DNA of 6,196 bases from Planctomycetota bacterium. Lineage in GTDB: Bacteria; Planctomycetota; Phycisphaerae; FEN-1346. Below are positions 1 through 5,994 of the stretch, one piece after another (the stretch's first letter is position 1; the number at the start of each line of letters is the position of its first letter). The notes under the pieces were generated by a model that did not search any database, was not told where the DNA came from, and worked only from the letters and a program-made list of their open reading frames with translations. Location: contig JAPLMO010000458.1 of NCBI GenBank assembly GCA_026386995.1, positions 1-6,196 of the forward strand, given 5' to 3'. The translations under genes were made by a program, and so were the position numbers.

Positions 1-317
1 ACCGACAGGGCCGCGTAGTCGTGCACCGCGCCGAACAGGATGCCTCCCAGGATCGCCCACGCCCAGACGGGGCCGTATCCGAAGCAGGCGGCCATCGTGG
101 GGCCCAGGATGGGGCCGGCCCCGGCGATTGCCGAGAAATGGTGGGCAAACAGCACGCTCGGCCGCGAGGCCACGAAGTCGCGCCCGTCGGCGTACATGAC
201 CGCGGGCGTCGGGCACGATTGGTCCTCGCCCATCCAGTGCGAGACCTTCCGGCTGTAGAAGCGGTATGCCAGCGCCAACACCGGCACCGTGATGATGACG
301 ACCCAGGCGATGTTCAT
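1..317 (-). CDS. cstA: CstA-family carbon starvation / peptide transporter, N-terminal part (runs off window)
   Basis: This is the first 105 codons of an inner-membrane transporter of the CstA family, whose characterised members import peptides or pyruvate, often during carbon limitation. The reading frame is open to the window edge, so the C-terminal majority is missing. An N-terminal hydrophobic segment (about residues 3-18) is followed by the family signature: a TPA...YADGRDFV stretch, then HHFSAIAGAGPILGP, then a GYGPVW..AILGG.LFGAVHDY segment. HHF.AIAGAGP and the GAV.D motif are hallmarks of the family. The start ATG (317-315) has a GGAG Shine-Dalgarno on the minus strand at 327-324, six bases upstream. 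The gene diverges from the pilin-like gene at 550, and the region between them is unusually rich in inverted repeats. No clear sigma70 promoter was found for it. Family identity is secure; the exact substrate is unknown. Confidence 0.93.
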   Translation of the reverse strand, partial: MNIAWVVIITVPVLALAYRFYSRKVSHWMGEDQSCPTPAVMYADGRDFVASRPSVLFAHHFSAIAGAGPILGPTMAACFGYGPVWAWAILGGILFGAVHDYAALS

Positions 318-354
318 TTGTTTCTCCGGCCCTTAGTGCCACAACGCCACTTGG

Positions 355-398
355 GCAATTATTGCGCAGCGGGTACGGAGACCCGCCGCGCAAATTGC
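355..398. promoter_or_regulatory. Long imperfect hairpin in the divergent intergenic region, upstream of cstA
   Basis: The two arms pair as GCAAT (355-359) with ATTGC (394-398), TTGCGC (362-367) with GCGCAA (388-393), and GCGGGT (369-374) with ACCCGC (381-386), around a six-base loop. This is 17 base pairs, interrupted only by a two-base bulge (360-361) and one A/C mismatch (368/387). No T-tract follows on either strand, so it is not an intrinsic terminator. It could be a 5' leader structure of the cstA mRNA or a DNA operator. The sequence shows the structure; its role is inferred. Confidence 0.55.
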
Positions 399-475
399 GA
401 TCTGGCGCTGTCGTATCAGGGTGCCTCTGGAATCAGCAGCGCCCGCAATATGCCGCGCAATGGGCATTTCCGCAA
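362..475. promoter_or_regulatory. Cluster of six TTGCG motifs, possible regulator binding sites
   Basis: TTGCG occurs six times in 114 bp counting both strands. Plus-strand copies are at 362-366 and 395-399; minus-strand copies (read as CGCAA) are at 389-393, 444-448, 456-460 and 471-475. Two minus-strand copies extend to the identical nine-mer TTGCGCGGC (393-385 and 460-452). Copies of this five-mer would be expected well under once in such a length. The cluster lies wholly between the two divergent genes, as expected for shared control sites. No known regulator is recognised. Confidence 0.4.
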
Positions 476-477
476 GG

Positions 478-505
478 TTCCTTTTTGCCGCAGGGCTGCT
501 ATAAT
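478..505 (+). promoter_or_regulatory. Candidate sigma70 promoter of the pilin-like gene
   Basis: A perfect TATAAT hexamer at 500-505 stands out in this GC-rich DNA and lies 44 bp before the ATG at 550. At 16-bp spacing the -35 position would be TTCCTT (478-483), which matches the consensus poorly, so the promoter may depend on an activator or an alternative -35. The TTGCG cluster ends just upstream of it. Confidence 0.45.
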
Positions 506-549
506 GCGCCCTTCGCTGCATCCTCGCGGCGTGAGTGAAAGGGCCTCAG

Positions 550-1293
550 ATGACCCGAAAGAAGGCGATCTGGTTCGCCGTCATCGCCGCAGCCTCGGCG
601 GCGGCACTTCTGGTTGCGCACCTCCTGCTGCCGATCGATGCCGCATGGAGTGTCAACCACTACCTCCATTACGGATGGCAGGTGCTGGTGGTGCTGGGGT
701 TTGCCGGGGGCCTCGTGTGGCTGATGTGGCCGCGGCCGAAGGCCAAGCGGCGCGACTTCGACCGCGCGGCGGCGCGGCGGCGCGTCATAGGCGTGGCCGG
801 CGTCGTTATGGGGGCGGTTTTCCTCATTATCTTCGGCGAACTGCACCGCGAAGCCGCGTCGCGCAGGCCTCTGGAGGCGGCGGGCTTCGGGGACCTTCAG
901 GCCGTCGCCAAGGCCCTGGCGAGATACGCCGCCGACCACGGAAACGCACGCCCGAAGTCCATCGAAGAACTGACGCCCCAGTACCTGGACGCCGGTCGCC
1001 TCTACTACGCTTACCGCAGCGGCCCTGTCGCGAGCGAGACGGGGGCCGGCGGAAGCAAGGACGCGGTCCAGCCGGACGGGGCTAAGGCCGACGGCCCGGC
1101 GCCGTCCTACGCCCTCGTCAAGGAAGTCCCCGGTACGGCCGGCATCAAGAAGTCTCCGACGGACATCATGGCCTATCTGCGCCCCGGCAACGCATGGGCG
1201 CCACTGACGGCCGCGGTTGATGAAAGCGGGCAGTGCCGGGTCATCAGCGAAGACAACGTCCGGTCTTTCGAGCAGCAATTCGAGAAGAAGTAG
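550..1293 (+). CDS. Membrane protein with three N-terminal helices and a pilin-like domain, unknown function
   Basis: A 247-residue protein of no named family that I recognise. Three hydrophobic segments are visible: residues 6-27, 43-60 and 79-97. The loop between the second and third is very basic (about 61-78), which suggests it is cytoplasmic. The soluble part begins near residue 113 with a helix followed by RYAADHGNARPKSIEELTP and QYLD. This matches the start of the globular domain in pseudopilins and planctomycete pilin-like proteins (helix, then Y..D.G..P.s..eL.p.YL). The segment YALVKEVPGTAG...DIMAYLRPGN near residues 195-220 resembles the end of that domain. The usual H-x9-DG motif is absent, so the domain is divergent. 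ATG 550 is preferred to GTG 535 because AAGGG (539-543) lies six bases before the ATG, while the GTG has no Shine-Dalgarno. The coding pattern is good throughout. The gene is transcribed alone and converges on the small-RNA candidate. The fold assignment is inference. Confidence 0.8.
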   Translation: MTRKKAIWFAVIAAASAAALLVAHLLLPIDAAWSVNHYLHYGWQVLVVLGFAGGLVWLMWPRPKAKRRDFDRAAARRRVIGVAGVVMGAVFLIIFGELHREAASRRPLEAAGFGDLQAVAKALARYAADHGNARPKSIEELTPQYLDAGRLYYAYRSGPVASETGAGGSKDAVQPDGAKADGPAPSYALVKEVPGTAGIKKSPTDIMAYLRPGNAWAPLTAAVDESGQCRVISEDNVRSFEQQFEKK

Positions 1294-1321
1294 GCCGCTG
1301 TCCACCCCCCGGAACGGGCGC

Positions 1322-1363
1322 AAAAAAAGACCGGGGTCAAATCCCTCCCGGATGACCCCGGTC
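1322..1363 (-). terminator. Intrinsic terminator, 11-bp perfect stem plus seven Ts
   Basis: GACCGGGGTCA (1329-1339) and TGACCCCGGTC (1353-1363) form a perfect 11-bp stem with a 13-base loop. On the minus strand the stem is followed directly by seven Ts (1328-1322), the textbook rho-independent form. On the plus strand the stem is followed by ACTTCAAT, so it terminates minus-strand transcripts best. It may still provide the 3' end of the convergent pilin-like mRNA, whose stop codon lies 35 bp before the stem. The palindrome also looks like a mobile REP-type unit. Confidence 0.85.
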
Positions 1364-1559
1364 ACTTCAATACTCCCCCGGAACTGCACCTGCGTACAAC
1401 TGTGCGTCCAATTGAGTCCGAACGCACACCAGGCGCCCCACAACCCCGCCCGCGCTTTCGCGCACTCCCTTGGCGGCAGACGAAACTCGTTAAAGACGCG
1501 TTAAGGTACAATCGCCGGACTGGCGTCTGGAAAGAAGAGACGCCAATCGTTCCACACAC
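1322..1559 (-). ncRNA. Candidate free-standing small RNA, about 238 nt, family not recognised
   Basis: A consensus sigma70 promoter at 1594-1566 predicts a start near 1559, and an intrinsic terminator ends transcription at about 1322. No ordinary gene lies between. The RNA can fold into a chain of hairpins. Stem 1 is GAUUGGCGUCU (1548-1538) with AGACGCCAGUC (1528-1518) and a pyrimidine-rich loop CUUCUUUCC. Stem 2 is a GCGC-GAAA-GCGC tetraloop hairpin (1463-1452), extendable by CCGCC (1476-1472) with GGCGG (1450-1446). Stem 3 is UGUGCGUUC (1428-1420) with GGACGCACA (1409-1401), enclosed by GCGCCUG (1436-1430) with CAGGUGC (1392-1386). The last stem is the terminator. Wobble pairs at 1546/1520, 1421/1408 and 1434/1388 exist only in minus-strand RNA; the plus strand would have C/A mismatches there. 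I do not recognise tmRNA, RNase P, SRP RNA or 6S features. The pyrimidine loop and the unpaired stretch near 1510-1480 could pair with mRNA leaders, but no target is known. Confidence 0.65.
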
Positions 1560-1565
1560 ATTAAC

Positions 1566-1594
1566 AGTATACCTCAAGAAACCGCGATTGTCAA
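1566..1594 (-). promoter_or_regulatory. Consensus sigma70 promoter of the small-RNA candidate
   Basis: Read on the minus strand, TTGACA (1594-1589, six of six to consensus) is followed by a 17-bp spacer and TATACT (1571-1566, five of six). This is the strongest promoter in the window. It lies 112 bp beyond the stop codon of the DUF3999 gene and points towards the small-RNA region, away from any protein gene. An RNA start near 1559 is predicted. Confidence 0.82.
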
Positions 1595-1706
1595 ATTCCA
1601 ATACGGCCTTTCCACGGATTTTCGTCCGTCCGCACGACCGGGCAGGGCGGGAAAGAGCCCCCCGCAAGGCTGACCCCGCGGCGTCCGGCGGTGGGGGCCG
1701 GCATCG

Positions 1707-3113
1707 CTAGGGCTCCTGCTCGGAAACCCCCGCTTTTTCGGGCTTTTTCAGGGCTTTCAGGGCAACCAACCCCAGGGCGATCACGACCGCCGCCAGGGCG
1801 GCGTACAGCACCCACTGGTTCTGCTCAAGCCAGGGCGAGGGGGCCTGGGTTGCCTGGGTGGCGATAAACCGCGGATTTTTCTGGGGCTCGCCCAGTCGGG
1901 TTTCGACGGCCGCCCGCCGGTTGACCTTCGAGAAGACCGCCGCATAGTCGTAGCGCGCGGGGCGGGCGTCGGGGTTCCCGTAGAAGAGCCGGTACTGTTT
2001 GCCCGCCTCGAACGGGAAATACACGTACCTCGGCCGGCCTTGGACGGTTACGCCCGTAATTGGCAGCGGGGGGTCGTCGCCGTTGGCGATCTTGAGGCGG
2101 ACGTACCGCCCGAACGCCTCCGGAAACGTCACCGCCATCTGCTCTTCGCGGTAGCGGGCGGTTCGGAACCGGAAGGTGGTGCCGTCGCCTGCGGGTTGCC
2201 AGTGCTCTTTGTCGTCGGAGACTTCGATGTGGACGGACCTGGAGAAGTTCTCCTGCGGCGTGTCGACAGTCAGCGTCTGGACGGGCAGGTGCCTGGAGCC
2301 CAGGTCCAGCGTGACAAGCGTCTCGCGGGCCCCTTGCGATTCCGAGCGGCTGACGACCGGGCGGCCCACGAGGAGCGGCAGGTCGGACTTCTCGGCGGGC
2401 TTTTCCTGAAACACATCGGCCCCGTCGAGGTCGATCGGCCCGCCGTTGGGGGGGGCGGCCACGACCACCCGCAGGTACCGCATGCGCGTGTCGGGGATCG
2501 TGACGGTCGTGAACTGGCGCTGGATGTCGCCGCCGAAGTCAAAGATGGCGGCGTCCTTGCGGATCGTTCGCCAGGTCGTGTTATCGTCGGACCCTTCCAC
2601 CGTGACCGCGCAGCCGAAGTTGCGTGCGGGCGTGCGGATGCGGATGCGGTTGGTGACGGGCGGACTATCGCCGAGGTCCAGCGTCAATTCGGAGGCCTCC
2701 GTCCCGCGCTTGGCGAGGTTGAAGACCTGCGCCTGCGACCTCTCGATGCGCGGCTCCGGTTGCTCGGGCGTGTAGACGACGTAGCCGATATCGTCTGTCT
2801 CGCCGCACAGGACCCGCAGGTCCGGCAGATTGGGCCCGGCGGACTTGTCGAAGACGTCGTTGTCCAGCGCCAGGCGCGCCGTCTCGCCCTTGGCGCCCTC
2901 GGGGGCCTTGATCTCGCGGTACACCTGCCAGGCTTCAGGGTCGAAGTCGCCGCGCGCGGTGGCGGCGAGGCACAGGACCGTCAATGTTGCCGCAATCGCC
3001 AGTGCCAAGTGTGGCACGGCTGGCTTGTCCAGCCGTGACCTTTGCCCTCGCACGCGACATTTACCACGGCTGGGCGAGCCAGCCGTGCCACAGTTGTCTC
3101 TATGCCTGACCAT
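1707..3113 (-). CDS. DUF3999-type exported protein, membrane-anchored, two discoidin-like domains
   Basis: This 468-residue protein resembles the DUF3999 family, envelope proteins of unknown function commonly encoded beside DUF2339 genes, as here. The hydrophobic core of a signal peptide is at residues 36-53, ending ATARG. The mature part starts DFDPEAWQVYREI. Two tandem beta-rich units follow, each with a DLG start and a V.GSDDN..W or VSDDKEHW motif, typical of galactose-binding/discoidin-like folds. A C-terminal membrane helix (about 434-455) is followed by a basic tail, so the bulk should sit outside the inner membrane. ATG 3113 is chosen because AAGGAG lies seven bases upstream. It overlaps the DUF2339 gene by 14 bp, suggesting translational coupling. 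Residues 8-35 are encoded by an inverted pair of palindromic repeats and look inserted; without them residues 1-7 (MVRHRDN) plus the hydrophobic core form a normal signal peptide. Later GTG or TTG starts (for example GTG 3017) lack a Shine-Dalgarno. Confidence 0.85.
   Translation of the reverse strand: MVRHRDNCGTAGSPSRGKCRVRGQRSRLDKPAVPHLALAIAATLTVLCLAATARGDFDPEAWQVYREIKAPEGAKGETARLALDNDVFDKSAGPNLPDLRVLCGETDDIGYVVYTPEQPEPRIERSQAQVFNLAKRGTEASELTLDLGDSPPVTNRIRIRTPARNFGCAVTVEGSDDNTTWRTIRKDAAIFDFGGDIQRQFTTVTIPDTRMRYLRVVVAAPPNGGPIDLDGADVFQEKPAEKSDLPLLVGRPVVSRSESQGARETLVTLDLGSRHLPVQTLTVDTPQENFSRSVHIEVSDDKEHWQPAGDGTTFRFRTARYREEQMAVTFPEAFGRYVRLKIANGDDPPLPITGVTVQGRPRYVYFPFEAGKQYRLFYGNPDARPARYDYAAVFSKVNRRAAVETRLGEPQKNPRFIATQATQAPSPWLEQNQWVLYAALAAVVIALGLVALKALKKPEKAGVSEQEP
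3011..3091. repeat. Inverted pair of palindromic repeats (REP doublet / REPIN-like) inside the DUF3999 coding region
   Basis: Each unit is a perfect 9-bp hairpin, CACGGCTGG with CCAGCCGTG. Unit 1 has arms 3015-3023 and 3029-3037 around a five-base loop; unit 2 has arms 3065-3073 and 3079-3087. Unit 1 read on plus (from 3011) and unit 2 read on minus (from 3091) share 27 bp with two differences, including a GTGGCAC lead-in. They are therefore in opposite orientation, about 27 bp apart, and can also pair with each other as one large hairpin. This is the arrangement of REPINs mobilised by RAYT transposases. No RAYT gene is in the window. The pair spans about 81 bp, a multiple of three, and keeps the DUF3999 frame open. 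Confidence 0.8.
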
Positions 3114-5994
3114 CCGATTTCTCCTTCGCCTCCGGCGCCGGCTCCGCACGGAAAATGATGTGCCGGTACTTGTAGTAGAGGAACGATGCTGCCAGCAGGA
3201 GCAGTCCCAACCCGAGGAACGACAGGATCCGCCACAGGGCCTCCAGCCGCGACAGGTCAAGCAGCATCACCTTCGCCAGCGTCCCACCCAGGAGCACCAG
3301 GGCCATGACTCGCAGCAGGGTCGCCCGCCGCCGGATGCCCACAGCCAGGAGGCCCAGCGCGTACAGCGCGTAGCCGACCGACAGCGTCGCGTGCCGCGCG
3401 TACCATGCGTGCAGTTCCTCGTCCGGGAACCAGCGGTGGGCCCTGGTGTCCCAGAAGTCCATCGCCTCGAGCGTAAAGCAGGCGAGCACGACCACGTGCA
3501 CGAGGACCGACAAGACGGGCAAAATATAACGGCGCTCCTGAGACTGCGCCGGCAACCGCCGCGCGTAGCCGACGGCGGCCAAGGCCATCATCACCGCCAC
3601 GAGCACGAACGCCATGCCGCGCGGCTGCCAGAGGACCGTATCGTATCCGGCGCTCTTGTCGGCCACTGCGCCTAGCAGAATGAAGCAGCCGATGGCGCCG
3701 GCCGCCAGCCCCGCCACGCGGTGCGCCAGGCTCATGATCCAGAACCCGCGGAGCATCACCAGGGCCGCCATGGTGGCAAAGCCCGCTGCCCAGAGCGAGG
3801 GCATGGTCTGGCTCGCCAGCGCCAGCCCCGTCTCGCGGTGGCCGGCGTACGCGTGAGCCAAAACATAGTTCTCTGTGCGGCCAAGTTCCGTCAGGTAGAA
3901 GCCGAGGATGACGCCGAAGGCGAGCAACTCGTACGTAAGGGTCATCGCGCGGCCGGTCGGCGGGGCGGTCGCGACGAAGTACGCCAGCAGGGCCGCGATC
4001 GCGAGGCACGCCGCCACTGCCGCAAACGTTGCGCCAACGTCATTCCATGCCGCAACGAACTTCAGTTCCGGCAGGTCGTGCTGTGCGACCAGGAGAACCA
4101 CAAAGCACGTCGCAAACGCCACCAAGGCGAATGCGTGATGGAATGTCCGCCGGAAGATCGAAGCAAGGCATGCCGCCAGAACACCGTACGCCGCCAGCCC
4201 GACCGCGAGGATCGCGTCGCGCATCCACACCAAGTTCAGCAACTGCTCGTTCAGGTCCGAGCGAGTCTGTTTCTGCATCTCTGCCGCGGCCGTCTCGTGC
4301 CAGCGGTCCACCTCGATGCCGATGGTCAACATCAGGCCCAGGTGCGCCACGGCGGCCGCGACGCTTACGATGATGCTTTCGAGCGTCCGCTTGCCAGCCG
4401 ACTGCCGCCGATAGAGCCACGCCGAAATCGCCATCGCCAGCGCTACGCCGCCGAACGTGGCGGTGCGGGCGTTGAGGACCGCCATGCCCGCCGTCTCCCA
4501 CGCCTCCTCGGCGTAGTAACCCAGCGCGATGATTGAGGCCGCGTGCACCGCCAGGCCCGCGGCCCGCAGGCGCCAGTCGCCCAGGCGCAGGCCGAGCCAG
4601 AAAAGGACGACCGCCTCGGCCGCCCACGCCATCGGGATGAAGACGCCGCTCAGTTGGATCGGAATCGCCAGCGTCAGCAGGCCCAGCGCCTGGGCCACTT
4701 GGAGCAGGACGAATCGCATCTGCGCCGGGGCCAGCCGCCGCACGAGCAGCCCCTCGGCCAGGTAGGCCGCGCCGAGGATGGCCGCCGCCGGCCCGAGCCA
4801 GAAGTGATGGTCCGTCCGCAAGAGCACGTACAGCCCGGCGAAGTAAGCCACGGCGTTCAGGAGCGTCAGCGGCAGGTCCAGGCTCGACGGGTTGCGACGG
4901 CCAACGAGGTGATACGCGATCGACACGGCAAAGAAAAGTGCCCAGAAGATCGTCATGTACGTGACGATCATCGGCAGTTTCTCGGCCGCCGTCTGGCCGT
5001 GGTACCAGTAGTGCGAATAGAGCCACGCGACCACGTTAAGGATCGTGCCCGCCAGCGCCAGCAGGTTCAGCACGCGCCACTTCTTGAAGTAAGCCACCCC
5101 CAGGACGCCCAGGTTGACGCCCGCTATGTAAAGGAACAAGGCGTGCCCCGGGTCGCGCTCGGACCGGATCAAGAGGGGCACGGCCAGGCCGCCCACGAGC
5201 GAGAGGATCGATACGGTGAGGCTGGAGTACCGGACGGCCAGGATAATGGCGACCACGGTGATGGCGGCCATGAAGCCCCAGGCGGTGGCATCGCCGACCA
5301 GGGGCTGACGCAGCGGCGCCCAGGCGGCAAAAGCGGCGCCGTACAGGGCGGTCAGACCGCCGCCGGTCGTCACGCGGGACAAGACCCGGTAGGCCCTACG
5401 CGAGAAATACTCCCCGGCGGCGATCAGCACCAGGCCGATGACGGCCGGAGCCACCACGCGCATCCACGGCAGCCGCCCGAACCAGCCCTGGTCGTACCCG
5501 TACTTGATGAAGAACGCGGTGCCCAGGAGGACCACGATGACGCCCGCCCAGGCCAGGCCGCGCAGGCCGACCCACTCCTCCAGGCGGAACGGTTTCTTCA
5601 CCGCCGGCGCCGGGGTAGGCACTTGCGCGCCCGTCACTTGCGCGCCTGGGGCCGTCGAGCCAGCGGCGGGAGCCGCGGGGTACTTTCGGTCTGCCACAGG
5701 CGCAAGCCGCTCAGGCTCGGTCGCAGGCCGCGGCGGCGGGGCTGGTGGCGCAACAGGCGCAGGTCGCGGCGGCTCGGCGGGCGACGCGGGCCTCGCGGCC
5801 AGAGCGTCGGCCACGGCCCTCGCCGCATCGGCAGGAGTGGCGGCTTGCGGCCTGCGGAGTTGGGCCGCAAGGCTGTCGATGCGGCGGCCGACTTTGATCG
5901 CCATCACGACTGCAATGATGGAGATCGGCAACGCCGCCAGAACGCAGATGGCGACTGCTATCCCGAGGCAGATGAAAAAACCGGCGTCGTCCAT
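3100..5994 (-). CDS. DUF2339-type large multi-pass membrane protein
   Basis: A 964-residue integral membrane protein of the DUF2339 family, whose biochemical function is unknown. The N-terminus has one hydrophobic segment (about residues 5-35) and a short basic, heptad-like stretch (VGRRIDSLAAQLRR). A Pro/Ala-rich linker follows (about 50-145). The family core then begins with RLEEWVGLRGLAWAGVIVVLLGTAFFIKYGYDQGW. From there to the end it is almost continuous hydrophobic helices, well over twenty. One longer hydrophilic loop near the middle carries EVDRWHETAAAEMQKQTRSD. It ends in a basic/acidic tail, KEKSDGQA. ATG 5994 is chosen because GGAG lies seven bases upstream on the minus strand and the hydrophobic N-terminus starts at once; a longer frame to 6183 would add 63 residues without homology-like character and through a repeat. 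The downstream DUF3999 gene overlaps its 3' end, forming an operon. The proteins probably act together in the envelope, which is inference from their common linkage. Confidence 0.9.
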   Translation of the reverse strand: MDDAGFFICLGIAVAICVLAALPISIIAVVMAIKVGRRIDSLAAQLRRPQAATPADAARAVADALAARPASPAEPPRPAPVAPPAPPPRPATEPERLAPVADRKYPAAPAAGSTAPGAQVTGAQVPTPAPAVKKPFRLEEWVGLRGLAWAGVIVVLLGTAFFIKYGYDQGWFGRLPWMRVVAPAVIGLVLIAAGEYFSRRAYRVLSRVTTGGGLTALYGAAFAAWAPLRQPLVGDATAWGFMAAITVVAIILAVRYSSLTVSILSLVGGLAVPLLIRSERDPGHALFLYIAGVNLGVLGVAYFKKWRVLNLLALAGTILNVVAWLYSHYWYHGQTAAEKLPMIVTYMTIFWALFFAVSIAYHLVGRRNPSSLDLPLTLLNAVAYFAGLYVLLRTDHHFWLGPAAAILGAAYLAEGLLVRRLAPAQMRFVLLQVAQALGLLTLAIPIQLSGVFIPMAWAAEAVVLFWLGLRLGDWRLRAAGLAVHAASIIALGYYAEEAWETAGMAVLNARTATFGGVALAMAISAWLYRRQSAGKRTLESIIVSVAAAVAHLGLMLTIGIEVDRWHETAAAEMQKQTRSDLNEQLLNLVWMRDAILAVGLAAYGVLAACLASIFRRTFHHAFALVAFATCFVVLLVAQHDLPELKFVAAWNDVGATFAAVAACLAIAALLAYFVATAPPTGRAMTLTYELLAFGVILGFYLTELGRTENYVLAHAYAGHRETGLALASQTMPSLWAAGFATMAALVMLRGFWIMSLAHRVAGLAAGAIGCFILLGAVADKSAGYDTVLWQPRGMAFVLVAVMMALAAVGYARRLPAQSQERRYILPVLSVLVHVVVLACFTLEAMDFWDTRAHRWFPDEELHAWYARHATLSVGYALYALGLLAVGIRRRATLLRVMALVLLGGTLAKVMLLDLSRLEALWRILSFLGLGLLLLAASFLYYKYRHIIFRAEPAPEAKEKSDGQA
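3121..3126 (-). promoter_or_regulatory. Shine-Dalgarno that fixes the DUF3999 start
   Basis: AAGGAG on the minus strand lies seven bases before ATG 3113, inside the last codons of the DUF2339 gene. It supports a start upstream of the palindromic repeat pair rather than one of the weaker GTG or TTG codons after it. Confidence 0.75.
5620..5649. repeat. 15-bp tandem duplication in the Pro/Ala linker of the DUF2339 protein
   Basis: CACTTGCGCGCC occurs at 5620-5631 and again at 5635-5646, exactly 15 bp apart. On the minus strand it encodes the repeated GAQV pentads (GAQVTGAQVP). It is in frame and lies in a low-complexity linker that should tolerate length change. Confidence 0.7.

Noticed and set aside
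499..1443. Open minus-strand frame of 314 codons opposite the pilin-like gene
   Set aside because: It is an Arg/Gly-rich shadow frame of high-GC coding DNA, starts with TTG, and reads through the intrinsic terminator. The plus strand encodes a sensible membrane protein.
1322..1559. tmRNA, RNase P, SRP RNA or 6S RNA
   Set aside because: There is no tRNA-like acceptor or tag frame, the length and hairpin order do not fit RNase P, the SRP GGAAG/GNRA tip motif is absent, and there is no single long rod with a central bubble as in 6S RNA.
1684..1700. Hairpin CCGGC/GCCGG just after the DUF3999 stop as that operon's terminator
   Set aside because: The stem is only 5 bp and no T-tract follows on the minus strand. 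No convincing terminator was found between 1595 and 1706.
1402..1710. Open frame of 102 codons on the plus strand in the gap before the DUF3999 gene
   Set aside because: It begins with GTG, has no Shine-Dalgarno, shows no recognisable domain, and runs antisense to the small RNA's promoter and hairpins.
3011..3091. CRISPR array or bidirectional terminator at the DUF2339/DUF3999 junction
   Set aside because: There are only two units, in opposite orientation, with no further spaced copies and no T-tract. The pattern fits a REP doublet.
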